Of a DNA stretch of 64,000 nt, positions 8,708 through 18,036 are shown piece after piece. A program made the translations under genes and the position numbers. A model generated the notes under the pieces. The model was given only the letters and a program-made list of their open reading frames with translations. It made no database searches and was not told the DNA's origin. Positions within the stretch are counted from its first letter, which is position 1, and the number at the start of each line of letters is the position of its first letter. Origin of the DNA: Natrinema salaciae (GTDB taxonomy: Archaea > Halobacteriota > Halobacteria > Halobacteriales > Natrialbaceae); contig NZ_FOFD01000002.1 of NCBI RefSeq assembly GCF_900110865.1, positions 62,001 through 126,000 of the forward strand. The letters are read 5' to 3'.

Positions 8708-9634
8708 CTATCGGCCGACGACGAGCTCCGTCTCGAGGTCGCCGCCGTTCAGCAGCGATCGGACGAGGTCGACCGTGGGGGTCGTCTCCGCCGTGTTCTC
8801 GAGCAGTACGGTCTCGCTCGGGAACAGTTGCTCGCCGAGCAGGAGGCCGTGGTCGCGCGCGGTCGACCCGGTGACGGTCAGGTAGACACCCAGCCCCGCG
8901 TCGGCGATGGCCGCCTCCTCTTCGCGACCCTCGTCGGGGTAGTAAAATTCGATGTCGTCGAGCGCCCGCGTTCCGAGCACCGCCTGTACGAGCCGTTCGT
9001 ATCTGGGCTCGATACACAGCGGCCCCTCGTAGGACTCGAGGAAGTCCCGATCGATCGACCCCGCGGCCGGTGCGACTTCGGGCCCGGCCAACAGCGTGTG
9101 GTAGACCGTATCACCGAGCCCCGTGACGACCTGCACGTCGGTATCGGAGGGGTTGATCCGGGCGTTGATGTCTGCGATCCGGTCGAGCGGCTCCGGCCGG
9201 AGCTCGACGACCTCCTCGAGAACGAGATCGGCGCTGTCGAAGCCGAGTGCAAATTCGTGGGTCCGGAGGGAGCGGAACGGCTCCTCGCGACCGACGAGCT
9301 GGATCGCCGTGCCGTCGGGTGCGCCCTCGACGTCCGTCAACGGGATCGTGACGCTGTCGAAGACGATCCGGCGCGGTTTCCCCGCGCGGTCGTCCCGCAG
9401 CAGGGAGTACTCGGGTTCGGCCGGATCGTCGACGGCGCTGTAGTCGGCGAGACGATGGTAGACGTCCTCCTCGGCGGGATCGACGGTGCCCTTCGTGAGT
9501 GCCTTTTCGTGACGAAGCGTCGACGTGATGTCGTCCGCGAGGTCGGGGACGTCGAGGCGATCCGCGAATCGGTCGAGCACCGACTCGAGGGGTCGCCCCT
9601 TCCGTGGAACAGCGATCGGTATCGTCTCGCCCAT
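8708..9634 (-). CDS. HisG-like (ATP phosphoribosyltransferase family) protein
   Basis: 308 residues. The start IPIAVPRKGRPLESVLD resembles the HisG N-terminus (basic residues of the phosphate-binding first strand). The C-terminal half, RYERLVQAVLG..., IADAGLGVYLTVTGSTARDH and SETVLLENT, follows the order of HisG (GLAD, then TG.T.R..GL, then the final strand). The middle is divergent and longer, so this is probably a paralogue with another ligand rather than the histidine enzyme. hisF is in the window but 13 kb away. No operon partner is evident. Confidence 0.5.
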   Translation of the reverse strand: MGETIPIAVPRKGRPLESVLDRFADRLDVPDLADDITSTLRHEKALTKGTVDPAEEDVYHRLADYSAVDDPAEPEYSLLRDDRAGKPRRIVFDSVTIPLTDVEGAPDGTAIQLVGREEPFRSLRTHEFALGFDSADLVLEEVVELRPEPLDRIADINARINPSDTDVQVVTGLGDTVYHTLLAGPEVAPAAGSIDRDFLESYEGPLCIEPRYERLVQAVLGTRALDDIEFYYPDEGREEEAAIADAGLGVYLTVTGSTARDHGLLLGEQLFPSETVLLENTAETTPTVDLVRSLLNGGDLETELVVGR

Positions 9635-9712
9635 CGACCGGTTCTCGACCGGCGACGGATAAACGAGTTGCGTTTCCGGAATCCCCGTGTTCCGTGGGTT
9701 CGCGGCTCGAAT

Positions 9713-11401
9713 TCAGTCGGTGAACATCGAACCCAGCTGGTCGCGCCACTCCTGAATGTCCGTTACGTCAGCGCGCACGTCCTCGAGCTCGTCTTCGACG
9801 TCCGCGAGATCGTCCGCGACCGTTTCGACGTCCGCGTCGACCGCGCCGATGTCGTCCTCGAGTTCGTCGACGGTGTCCTCGAGCGCCTCGACGTCCTCGT
9901 CGACTGCGCTCAGATCGCCCTCGAGATCACCGTTCCAGTCGGCCAGCTCGTCGACGTCGTCGTCGAGTTCGTCGACCCGTGACGTCGTTCCCTCGAGCCG
10001 ATCGTCCATCGACGCGAACTCGTCCTCGAGCGCGTCGATATCGGTCTGGAGCTCCTCGATGAGCTGCGCGCCGGTGCCGTTCTCCTCGAGGAACGTCTCG
10101 AGCGCGTCGATGTAGGCGGCGACCTCCTCGACGCGGGACTGGAGGTGCTCGACTTTCGCGATTTCGGGGCCCGCAGGCTCGATATCCAGTTCGGACTGGA
10201 TCGCCTCGAGATCGTCGTCGTCGACCGTCCCCTCGCGAATCTCGGTCGCGAGACGGGCGGCGACCGAACCGCTGAATTCGCCGTCGCGGTTCGGCTCCGC
10301 ATCGGCGGCCGCGTCGGGCTCGTCGACGCCGTCGGCAGCCGTCGGCTCCACGACGCCGCGCGTCTCGGCTTCCGCGTCTGAGTCGGCTTCCGCGCCGGTC
10401 GTCACGCCGTCAGCAGCTGGCGACACGTCGATGGCCGGTTCGTCAGGCTCGTCGGGCTCGTCGGGCTCGTCGGGCACCCCGGACTCGGTGTCCACAGTCG
10501 TCTCGGATGCGTCCTCGTCGACGGCGGCAGCCGACTCCTCGAGATCGAGCTCGATCTCGGGTTCGGCGACGTCGTCCTCCTCGTCGTCGTCCACCTCGGT
10601 ATCGTCCGTCCCGGTCTCGAGATCGAGTTCGACGGCGGGTTGGTCGTCGCCGTCGTCTGCATCGTCCGTCTCGTCCGTATCGGCCGCACTCACGTCGATT
10701 TCGGGCGGGTCGCCGGGCTCCGGCCCCGGAATCTCCTCTTCCTCGAACCCGAGGTCGATATCCGGCGTGTCCTCCGCCTCGGTCTCGTCCACGTCGGCGT
10801 CTGTCGGGTCTGGTTCGGGATCGACGTCGCCGAGATCGAGGTCGAGTCCGTGGGCATCGTCTTCGCTTCCGACGGCGGTCTCGTCCGCGTCGGCGGCCTC
10901 CTCGTCCTCGAGCCCCGGGACGGCGTCCGAATCACCGGAGATCATGTCTTTGACGGCCTGGTTCCGGTCCTCGGAGACGATGTTTCCGATGACCTCGTCG
11001 TCGACCTCGTCGGCCTCCGAGGTGTCGTCGTCACCGGCACCACGTTCGGTGACCGTCGGCTCGGTCAGGAACGCCGCGGCTCGGCTCTCGTCGTCGATCT
11101 GGATCCCGTAGACCGTCTCGAGTCGCTCACCGGGCTCCAGCGTCGTCGAGAACTCGACGTGGTTGTCCTGAAACGCGGTCCAGTCATCGCTGTGATACTC
11201 CGGATGGAACCCGACCTTGTCCATCGGGAACGATTCGGGAATGATTTCCGAGAGCTGAAACGTAATCGGATCGTCGCGGTTCGATTCGATCTCGAACCGG
11301 ATCGCTGGGACGGGGAACTCGTCCGCTTCGAACGTCTTTCGGACGGCAATCCCGTCAGTACTGACCTCGATTACGTCGTCCGTGTCGGCGGTACTACTCA
11401 T
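9713..11401 (-). CDS. Very acidic protein with beta domain and C-terminal coiled coil
   Basis: 562 residues in three parts. Residues 1-120 form a compact beta-rich domain (VRKTFEADEFPVPAIRFEIE; ETVYGIQIDDESRAAAF). Residues 120-390 are low-complexity, rich in Asp, Glu, Pro and Ala with a repeated PDEPDEPDEP tract. From about 400 to the end it is a long coiled coil with Asp/Glu/Val/Leu heptads, VEALEDTVDELEDDIGAVDA being typical. No signal peptide or membrane span is seen, so it is probably cytosolic and structural or scaffolding. I do not recognise a characterised family. Confidence 0.75.
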   Translation of the reverse strand: MSSTADTDDVIEVSTDGIAVRKTFEADEFPVPAIRFEIESNRDDPITFQLSEIIPESFPMDKVGFHPEYHSDDWTAFQDNHVEFSTTLEPGERLETVYGIQIDDESRAAAFLTEPTVTERGAGDDDTSEADEVDDEVIGNIVSEDRNQAVKDMISGDSDAVPGLEDEEAADADETAVGSEDDAHGLDLDLGDVDPEPDPTDADVDETEAEDTPDIDLGFEEEEIPGPEPGDPPEIDVSAADTDETDDADDGDDQPAVELDLETGTDDTEVDDDEEDDVAEPEIELDLEESAAAVDEDASETTVDTESGVPDEPDEPDEPDEPAIDVSPAADGVTTGAEADSDAEAETRGVVEPTAADGVDEPDAAADAEPNRDGEFSGSVAARLATEIREGTVDDDDLEAIQSELDIEPAGPEIAKVEHLQSRVEEVAAYIDALETFLEENGTGAQLIEELQTDIDALEDEFASMDDRLEGTTSRVDELDDDVDELADWNGDLEGDLSAVDEDVEALEDTVDELEDDIGAVDADVETVADDLADVEDELEDVRADVTDIQEWRDQLGSMFTD

Positions 11402-11459
11402 ATGGGACCAACGTTACCATACCATTACTATAAATTGTGCGGACGGGCTCATGTCGGTT

Positions 11460-12305
11460 CTAGAATGTGTTCTCCAGGGAGACGCGGTCGCCGATCTCGA
11501 CGACCTCGAGTCGCCGCGGGTAGTCGAAGCTATTCGCGTGGTGCTGGAGCGCCGTCGGATCGGCCGTGAGCCCTTTCCACATGTCCCAGTGGCTCGGCAG
11601 GAGGCGGTCGCACTCGAGGGCCGCGGCGCACTCGATGATCTGGTTCTCGTCGTTGTACCAGCGGGTCCGCGTCGGCTCCCGGGTCTCTTTGTCGGGAATT
11701 CGTCCGACGGTGCCGAACGCGAGCGCCGCGAGGTCGATGTCGTACTCGGTGCCGATCCGTTCGAACTCGTCGCACGGTTTCGTGTCTCCGCCGTGGAAGA
11801 AGGTCCCCGCGTCGTGCTCGAACACGTAGCTCACGGGCTGGGTTGCGTCGGGATCGTTCGCCGCCTCGACGTGGACGGTGAACTCTCCGATTTCGAACGT
11901 GTCGCCCTCGGCGACTTCGGTCAGTTGGTCGTCCGTCACCGCCCACTGGTCGGTCCACGCCTCGTCCTCGCGGGCGACCGCGAGACTGTCGCCGGGCGCG
12001 TAGAAGGTCCCCCCCGTGTTTGCGAGGATCGGGGCCTGACTCGGGCCGTGGACGTGGTCGGTGTGTTCGTGGGTCGCGAGGACGGCGTCGGCCTCGTCGA
12101 CGTCCGCCGGCTCGAACGGAACCGGAATCATGCGGACCGTCCGCGGCGGATCGCCGAGGCCCAGATACGGGTCGACGAAGACCGTCGTTCCGCCGGTTCC
12201 CTTGAGGACAAAGCCGTTACAGCCGAGATACCAGATCGCCACGCCACCGGGGTCCGCGTCTTCGACGTCGCGCACGAGCCAGTCGCTCCAGTCGCTTCGG
12301 ATCAT
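11460..12305 (-). CDS. MBL-fold metal-dependent hydrolase, UlaG-like
   Basis: 281 residues from MIRSDWSDWLV. The metal-binding signature ATHEHTDHVHG (HxHxDH) is present, with later His/Asp ligands in FFHGGDTKP and the C-terminal His in LLPSHWDMWKG. The order and spacing match the UlaG/L-ascorbate-6-phosphate lactonase branch of the metallo-beta-lactamase fold. Substrate is unknown. An in-frame Met 13 codons earlier is less likely because the family begins near MIRSDW. It is a single gene between the coiled-coil protein and an HTH regulator. Confidence 0.8.
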   Translation of the reverse strand: MIRSDWSDWLVRDVEDADPGGVAIWYLGCNGFVLKGTGGTTVFVDPYLGLGDPPRTVRMIPVPFEPADVDEADAVLATHEHTDHVHGPSQAPILANTGGTFYAPGDSLAVAREDEAWTDQWAVTDDQLTEVAEGDTFEIGEFTVHVEAANDPDATQPVSYVFEHDAGTFFHGGDTKPCDEFERIGTEYDIDLAALAFGTVGRIPDKETREPTRTRWYNDENQIIECAAALECDRLLPSHWDMWKGLTADPTALQHHANSFDYPRRLEVVEIGDRVSLENTF

Positions 12306-12440
12306 ACTCGAGGATGCGGAGACGGGCTGGGTAAGTATTACCATCTCTCGTGGGATCGACGTGACGACGCCGAGGGACGCGACGTGGCGCGATCAACGGC
12401 GAAGCAGAGCGGGTACCGGGTGCGGGCGAGCGATCACGGC

Positions 12441-13229
12441 CTACAGCGGGAACTGCGAGCGACGGTTCCGAGGGCGGGGCTCGGGCCTCTCGAGCGTGTG
12501 AACGTCCGCGCGCTCCGAAGCGTCCGTGGCCGTGTCGGTAGTGTCGTCGGACGGCGACGTCCCGCCGATTGACTGGATCCATTCGGTGCGGACGACTGGG
12601 TGGCCCTCGTAAGAAACGTGGTCCCGTGCGTCGTCGTAGCCGACGAGATCGGCGTCGCACAACAGCGGCAGGTGAACGTGACCGAGCGACACCACCACCC
12701 GATCGACGCGCTCTTGCGAGACCGCGCGTTCGGTCGTGTCGGCCTCCCGCGCGGCGACGTCTCGAGCGAGCGTCTCGGTCGAGATCGGATGGGACTGCTC
12801 GCTGAGGACTGCGAGAATCGCCCGTCGGCGCTCGTCGGCGAGCGCCTCGAAGACGGCGTCGAGCGCGTCCGCATCGGCCGTCCGGTGGCCCGAGACCATC
12901 GCGTCGACCCCGAGTGCGTCGAACGCCCGGTGGTCGTCGGTTCGGATCGCGTTGCCGGTCTCTTCGAGCAACCCGGCGTCCGTCAGTCGCGGCACCAGCC
13001 GGTGGTGGAGTTCGACGAGCGCCTGTCGGTGGTCGTCCTCGGTGACATCGGCGAGCCGTTTATCCGTGGTTACCGCTGCGAGCCGAACCGCAAGATCGTT
13101 TTTCCCGATCCCCTGGGGGGATTCTTCGCCGACGAGCCGGAGGACGGTCCGGCTGCGGGCGTCGGCGAGGGCAGCGAAGAGTTCGTCCCGGGTCGCCGCC
13201 GCGGGTCCGCTCGAAGCTGGGTTACTCAT
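12441..13229 (-). CDS. Tandem winged-helix regulator with two DUF7344-like modules
   Basis: 262 residues with two related winged-helix modules: residues about 12-100 (DELFAALADARSRTVLRLVG; HHRLVPRLTDAGLLEE) and about 122-215 (AVFEALADERRRAILAVLSE; VVVSLGHVHLPLLCDADLVG). The tail is acidic and disordered. A TATA-like CTTATT about 27 bases upstream of ATG suggests a leaderless transcript. The internal duplication could let one chain bind as a pseudo-dimer. Targets are unknown. Confidence 0.75.
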   Translation of the reverse strand: MSNPASSGPAAATRDELFAALADARSRTVLRLVGEESPQGIGKNDLAVRLAAVTTDKRLADVTEDDHRQALVELHHRLVPRLTDAGLLEETGNAIRTDDHRAFDALGVDAMVSGHRTADADALDAVFEALADERRRAILAVLSEQSHPISTETLARDVAAREADTTERAVSQERVDRVVVSLGHVHLPLLCDADLVGYDDARDHVSYEGHPVVRTEWIQSIGGTSPSDDTTDTATDASERADVHTLERPEPRPRNRRSQFPL

Positions 13230-13512
13230 CGACTACTCGTCGGTGACTAGCGTCAATAAGAACTGCCCCAAACCACTTTGGAATCAGTTAGATATTATAG
13301 TCATTTAAGGACACAGTCAAACATATATTCTAGTAAGTGTGCGAACGTAGTTTGATATTGATTCGATATTTAGAAACATAAACTTCTCTCGGACCCTCTT
13401 CCGACCACGACGATCACGAGTTTGCGAGCGTATCGAGCGCGGAAAATTGTGCACCGAGCGAAGCGTTCACCGTGTGGAGGAGTGACGGAACGCGCGTCGG
13501 CACGTCGTCGGG

Positions 13513-14562
13513 CTACCAGGTCCCGTGGAACGTATCGAACGAGAGGCTATCGAGCGGCTCGTCCCCGACGGCGATCCGGTACTCGCCGGGCGTGAGCATC
13601 GGCTTGTGGAACTGCGGCCCGTCGTCGGTCGTGATCCGCGGACAGCCGGTGTTGACGAACGCGTCCATATCGAAGTTTCGCAGGCGGTCCGGCGTCACTT
13701 CGTCCATCGTGATGAGGTAGGCGTCGTCGTTGTCCTCGAGGATCTTCTGTGCGGTCTCCCAGCGACCCTGTCCGATCTTGGTACAGAAGATGACGCCCCA
13801 CTTCTCGGCGTCCATCGCGCGGTGGACGGCACCGTAGCGCTGTTTCATGAACTTGTCCGTGTCCGCGACGGTGACGACGTTGTTGACCGGGTCCGCGATG
13901 ACGACGTGCTTATCGGGGTGTTCCATCGCCAGTCCGAGCGGGTGGAACTTGCCACCGCCGACGTACAGGACCTGATCGGCGGGTACGTCCGCGCTCGCGT
14001 AGTTGCAGCCCAGCACCTGTCCCTCGTGGGTCAGCCGTTCGTCGCCGCGACGACTGTAGACTTCGTAGCCACGCGCCTCCAGGAACTCGCTCATCTCCTC
14101 GTACCGGTTCATGTGCTGGGCCGTCGTGACGAGACCGACGCCGCCGGTTTCCTCGGGGGGCTCGAGGGTGTCCAGGGCCTCCTCCATGATCGGCGTGACC
14201 TCGACGTTCGAGAACAGCGGCACGTAGATCACCTTGTCCGTGTCCTTCATCGGCGAGTGGCCGAAGTGAACGAACACGTCGGTGCGTTTCATCAGATAGG
14301 TGTCGAGGTCACAGGCGCCGTAACACGGCTGGCCCGAGAGCATGAACGTCACGTCGTCGCCGCTGAGTTCCCGGAGGTCGTCGGCGACGGCTGGACCGCG
14401 CCGTTTCAGTCCCTCGGGGAACTGCAGGCCGACCTTCGTCGCGTCTCGCTCCTCGATCGCCTCGACGATCTGCTCGAGTTCGTAATCCCATTCGCGATCG
14501 TGCTTGAGACGCATTCCGGTGTTCCGAAGGTCCCCCTCGGTGTACTCCGACTCCTGACTCAT
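13513..14562 (-). CDS. dph2: Diphthamide biosynthesis protein Dph2 (archaeal 2-(3-amino-3-carboxypropyl)histidine synthase)
   Basis: 349 residues. The three Cys that bind the radical [4Fe-4S] cluster are visible in SGQPCYGACD, VLGCNYASAD and FVNTGCPRITTDD, one in each repeat of the triplicated fold. It transfers the 3-amino-3-carboxypropyl group of S-adenosylmethionine to a histidine of elongation factor 2. The start at MSQESEY was chosen because sequence before it is not Dph2-like. Length is typical of archaeal Dph2. It is monocistronic here. Confidence 0.93.
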   Translation of the reverse strand: MSQESEYTEGDLRNTGMRLKHDREWDYELEQIVEAIEERDATKVGLQFPEGLKRRGPAVADDLRELSGDDVTFMLSGQPCYGACDLDTYLMKRTDVFVHFGHSPMKDTDKVIYVPLFSNVEVTPIMEEALDTLEPPEETGGVGLVTTAQHMNRYEEMSEFLEARGYEVYSRRGDERLTHEGQVLGCNYASADVPADQVLYVGGGKFHPLGLAMEHPDKHVVIADPVNNVVTVADTDKFMKQRYGAVHRAMDAEKWGVIFCTKIGQGRWETAQKILEDNDDAYLITMDEVTPDRLRNFDMDAFVNTGCPRITTDDGPQFHKPMLTPGEYRIAVGDEPLDSLSFDTFHGTW

Positions 14563-14691
14563 TGTCCGCGTTAGCGGCCACGGACGTATATACTGCACGC
14601 TGTCTCGATACGACAAATTCGCCGGACGGACCGCCTCAAACGTCAACTGAGCGTCGCCGAGTCACCGGGCGGCGACGAAGACGGACCGCCG

Positions 14692-15285
14692 TCAGGGGAG
14701 ATCGCTGGCCCGGTGGGATCGGCCGGGACCGGCGACCCGGCAGGCCTCGAACGCGGCTCGGAAGTCCTCGCCGTCGAACGTCGCCACCAGTTCGTCCAGT
14801 TCCGCGAGCAACTCGTCGAGTCGTCGCTGGAGCGTTTCCGGACGGTCCTCGGTCGCGACGATCGCCGCGTCCGCCTCGAGTGCGCCGCGTTTGGCGGCGA
14901 GGGCGGTACATTCCGCGAGTAGCTCGTCGTACCGGGCGCGGCGCAGTAACCGATCGACGCCCTCGAGGGCCGCGGATTTCGTGACGGGGGCAACCAGCGA
15001 GTCGTCGGGCCGGCGACGACCGGTGGGTTCGTCAGCGCTGTGAAGGGGGGCCATCGGCTGTGTCAACCCTCGGCGTTCGATCTCGTCGGCGACCACGGTT
15101 CCGGCGTCCGTCCGGAGGTCACGGTCGATCAGTACCGCGTCGACGTCCGCGGATACCGCCAGGGCGTCGTCGCCGTCCGTCGTCGCCTCGACCCGGTACT
15201 CCGTCACAAGCCACGACCGGAGCTCGGCGACCCTGTGCGGATCGTCGGCCGCGACGAGGACGGTCGTTCCATCACCAGTCATCAT
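14692..15285 (-). CDS. Response-regulator receiver with HalX domain
   Basis: 197 residues. The receiver-like domain TVLVAADDPHRVAELRSWLV has its likely phosphoacceptor Asp in DAVLIDRDLRTDAG. The C-terminal RYDELLAECTALAAKRGALE and the following helical segment match the HalX domain that follows receivers in haloarchaea. The receiver looks degraded after the Asp (APLHSADEPTGRRRPDDS replaces the usual conserved loop), but the terminal Lys-containing VAPVTKSAAL remains. No kinase gene is adjacent. A second Met one codon later could be the start. Confidence 0.75.
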   Translation of the reverse strand: MMTGDGTTVLVAADDPHRVAELRSWLVTEYRVEATTDGDDALAVSADVDAVLIDRDLRTDAGTVVADEIERRGLTQPMAPLHSADEPTGRRRPDDSLVAPVTKSAALEGVDRLLRRARYDELLAECTALAAKRGALEADAAIVATEDRPETLQRRLDELLAELDELVATFDGEDFRAAFEACRVAGPGRSHRASDLP

Positions 15286-15585
15286 TCGGGATGGTGGTAC
15301 GTGATGGCTCGACCGATATCAAGCTATGGTGAGATTCACCAGCGGTTACACGTTTCGAAACGCGCTCTCGATCCCCCGAGAACGGGATCGCGAGGATCGC
15401 AGTCGTCGTCTGGCTGTCGGTGTGACGGTCGACACCGGGCTGCTCCTGCCCTCGAGTCCGTTTCGGAGGCCTCACCTACTCGCGTTCCGCGCCCGCTCGA
15501 GCGCGTGCGAGCAGACGAGTACACTGCCGGTCCGATTTGTTTCCCGTCCCAACAGTCATAGTACTGGAGCGTAAACGGGGGGTTA
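15286..15585. other. Intergenic, divergent
   Basis: 300 bases between the HalX protein (leftward) and the membrane protein (rightward). A purine-rich GGGGGG run lies directly before the ATG at 15586 and could act as a ribosome-binding site. No coding sequence, RNA gene or repeat is recognised. Confidence 0.4.
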
Positions 15586-16506
15586 ATGCCAGCGGAACAG
15601 GCCGCGAACGGCTATCTCTTCGACCTCTATCGTCGATACATCGGTGAACCGGAGGACCGGACCGACGTCTACGTCGGCTTCGGTCTGTTTCTCGGCGGGA
15701 TCGGGCTCGCGATCATCGGACTGTTGCTCTTCGTCTGGGGCACGACGTTCGAGGCGCGATCCGCCGGGTACATCGCGTGGGTCGGCCCCGCGTATGCGAT
15801 CGCCATGGGTGCACTTCCCGTCACGATGCTGGGCATCGTCGTCCTCCTCCCCTCGGAACGGCGTATGCTGTACACGTCGATCGCCGGCGTCGCCGTGACG
15901 ATCGGCGCGATCGGCGGCTTTCTGTTCGCCTACCCGGACAACTGGAACGGCTACGGGAACGATTACACCGTCGAAGTGATCGCGATCTACGCCGTCGGAC
16001 TCGCCGGGATCACCGCCTCGACGGGCGCGGCGCTAATCGCCCACTACCTCGATATGGCACAGCAGGCCGAGGTCGTCGCGACCGAACCCGACGACGACGA
16101 GGAACCCGAACTCACCGACGCGGAGATCCAACAGGACATCGACGACGCCATGGAGGGCGTCGAACTCTCGTGGGGCGGCGTCGAAAAGACCGAGCACAAG
16201 CGACTGAACTTCTCGAGCAACGATCTCGACGACATCGACATCGACACCGACGCCGGCACGACGACCACCCGTTCCTCGGGCGTCGACGCACAGGTCGCCG
16301 GCCTCAAGGGACTGAAAGGCGGTGAGACGAAAGAGACGACCTCGAGTTCGACGGTCGACGACCAGACGGCGAAGCTGAAGGAACTACGCGAGCAACAGCG
16401 CGCGGAGGAACTGGCGACTGCGGACGACGGCGGTGCCGTCGAGACGGTGACGCGACCGGTCTCGTCCCTGCTCGAGCGGTTCCGGTCCCTTTTAAAAAGG
16501 AATTAA
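15586..16506 (+). CDS. Four-helix membrane protein with acidic tail (DUF7139-like)
   Basis: 306 residues. Four transmembrane helices (about residues 30-52, 62-85, 93-112 and 126-150) are followed by a long cytosolic tail that is very acidic (EPDDDEEPELTDAEIQQDID) and then Lys/Glu-rich with a predicted coiled coil near residues 255-275. No catalytic motif is seen. It lies directly upstream of the actin-like gene with less than 100 bases between them; this could point to a membrane partner of the filament, though the downstream gene has its own promoter. Confidence 0.7.
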   Translation: MPAEQAANGYLFDLYRRYIGEPEDRTDVYVGFGLFLGGIGLAIIGLLLFVWGTTFEARSAGYIAWVGPAYAIAMGALPVTMLGIVVLLPSERRMLYTSIAGVAVTIGAIGGFLFAYPDNWNGYGNDYTVEVIAIYAVGLAGITASTGAALIAHYLDMAQQAEVVATEPDDDEEPELTDAEIQQDIDDAMEGVELSWGGVEKTEHKRLNFSSNDLDDIDIDTDAGTTTTRSSGVDAQVAGLKGLKGGETKETTSSSTVDDQTAKLKELREQQRAEELATADDGGAVETVTRPVSSLLERFRSLLKRN

Positions 16507-16572
16507 AACGTATGGGCGGAAAGTAATAACTGCTTTCTACATAGTATCAGTTCCGAAAGTCGCGCACATAGA

Positions 16573-16615
16573 TTTATAATCCATCGGTGGCCTTGGCCAC
16601 ACATGGCCAAAGGCC
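16573..16615 (+). promoter_or_regulatory. Promoter and start-codon palindrome of the actin-like gene
   Basis: A TATA box, TTTATAAT (16573-16580), is centred about 27 bases before the ATG at 16603, so the mRNA should be leaderless. An inverted repeat, GGCCTTGGCCA (16589-16599) and TGGCCAAAGGCC (16604-16615), surrounds the predicted transcription start and runs through the first codons. In DNA it could be an operator. Confidence 0.5.
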
Positions 16616-17631
16616 TAGACGTTGGAACGATGAACATCCTGTCAGCACAGCAGGATGGGAACGATACGGTTTTCGTGCAACAGCGCAACTCCTTCGTAGA
16701 GATCGAGTACTCGGACATGGCCGAGCAGATGCTCTCGCGAAGTGAAGTACTTCACATCCGCAAAGACGACAAGGTCTACGTCGTCGGCGACGACGCTCTC
16801 AACTTCGCGAACATCTTCAACAAGGAGACTCGCCGACCGATGAAACACGGGATCCTCTCGAACGACGAGCAGAGCGCGATCCCGATGATGAAGCTCATCA
16901 TCGAGCAGGTCGTCGGCGAGCCCGCCTATCCCGACGAGAAGCTCTACTTCTCGTCCCCGGCGGACCCGATCGACTCGGACCTCTCGACGCTGTATCACCA
17001 GAAGACGATCGAGTCGTTCCTCGACGACATGGGGTACGACTCCGAGCCGATCAACGAGGGGATGTCCGTCATCTACTCCGAACTCGCGGACAACAACTTC
17101 ACCGGGCTGGGGATCAGTTTCGGTGCCGGGATGACGAACGTCTGTCTCTCCTACTACGCGGTGCCCGTCATGAAGTTCTCCGTCGCCCGCGGTGGGGACT
17201 GGGTCGACGAGCAGGCCGCCCGCGCGACTGGGACGCCGGTCGACAAGGTCACCTCGATCAAGGAAGACGACTTCGAACTCGACTTCACGACCGACGTCGG
17301 CGGCGTCGAGGGCGCGCTCTCGATTTACTACGAGAACCTGCTCGACTACGTCATCGAGAACATCGTCAAGGAAGTCGACGAGGAAGACGTCGAAGAAGGG
17401 CTGGACGTCCCCGTCGTCGTCACCGGCGGCACCTCGAGTCCCAGCGGCTTCGAGGCGCTGTTCCGTGACCACCTCGAGGAAGCGAACATTCCGTTCTCCA
17501 TCAGCGGCGTCACGCACGCGAACGAACCGCTGTACAGCGTCGCGCGCGGTGGCCTCGTCGCCGCCCGCTCCGACGAGGACGTCGATCACGACACGGAAGA
17601 CGAGGCGGAAGCGGCGGCCGCGAACGAGTAA
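16603..17631 (+). CDS. Actin/MreB-superfamily protein, salactin-like
   Basis: 342 residues. Actin-fold nucleotide motifs are in order: phosphate-1 [10 protein letters not shown] near residue 4, phosphate-2 [12 protein letters not shown] near residue 165, and adenosine motif [17 protein letters not shown] near residue 275. The C-terminus is acidic. The haloarchaeal actin homologue salactin, a dynamically unstable filament reported from Halobacterium salinarum, is the best candidate from memory; a ParM/MreB relative is certain, the orthology less so. It probably has a role in plasmid or chromosome distribution. Confidence 0.75.
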   Translation: MAKGLDVGTMNILSAQQDGNDTVFVQQRNSFVEIEYSDMAEQMLSRSEVLHIRKDDKVYVVGDDALNFANIFNKETRRPMKHGILSNDEQSAIPMMKLIIEQVVGEPAYPDEKLYFSSPADPIDSDLSTLYHQKTIESFLDDMGYDSEPINEGMSVIYSELADNNFTGLGISFGAGMTNVCLSYYAVPVMKFSVARGGDWVDEQAARATGTPVDKVTSIKEDDFELDFTTDVGGVEGALSIYYENLLDYVIENIVKEVDEEDVEEGLDVPVVVTGGTSSPSGFEALFRDHLEEANIPFSISGVTHANEPLYSVARGGLVAARSDEDVDHDTEDEAEAAAANE

Positions 17632-17737
17632 CCCGCCGAACCCGTCGGCGTTTCGACTCGCGATTTTTCGATCACCGTCCGAGAAGTGACGACGCGAGTA
17701 CCGGTGAGTGACTGCGCGCGACTGCGGGACCGTTGGT

Positions 17738-17923
17738 TCACTCCTCGTAAAATCGATTGAACGCGTCCCGCCAGGACTCGGGTTCCTCGCCGTGGGGCTG
17801 GTGTTCGGCGGGGATATCGGCGAACCCGCAGTGCGGACACGTGACCGTCGACACGTCCCCCAGCGAGAGTTCTTCGATGGATCCCCGACACCGCGGACAC
17901 TCGTCCATAACTGATACTTTCAC
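17738..17923 (-). CDS. Small zinc-ribbon protein
   Basis: 61 residues. Two CPxC knuckles (DECPRCRGSI and VTCPHCGFAD) form a treble-clef or ribbon zinc site, followed by an acidic tail ending in WRDAFNRFYEE. A Met five codons later (MDECPRC) could equally be the start. Such tiny zinc-finger proteins are numerous in haloarchaea, often regulatory, but this one has no assigned role. Confidence 0.75.
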   Translation of the reverse strand: MKVSVMDECPRCRGSIEELSLGDVSTVTCPHCGFADIPAEHQPHGEEPESWRDAFNRFYEE

Positions 17924-18002
17924 GGACCATCCTTAACTCTATTCGAAGTTATCACGGAGGAGAGACGTTCGGCGCGAAACTATTACTACTATGTATTCAA
18001 CA

Positions 18003-18014
18003 ACCTTTTTATAT
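18003..18014 (+). promoter_or_regulatory. TATA box
   Basis: CTTTTTATAT is centred about 27 bases before the ATG at 18037. It decides between several in-frame Met codons by pointing to a leaderless start there. Confidence 0.5.
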
Positions 18015-18036
18015 GCAAGCCATGTATGGTCCGGCA

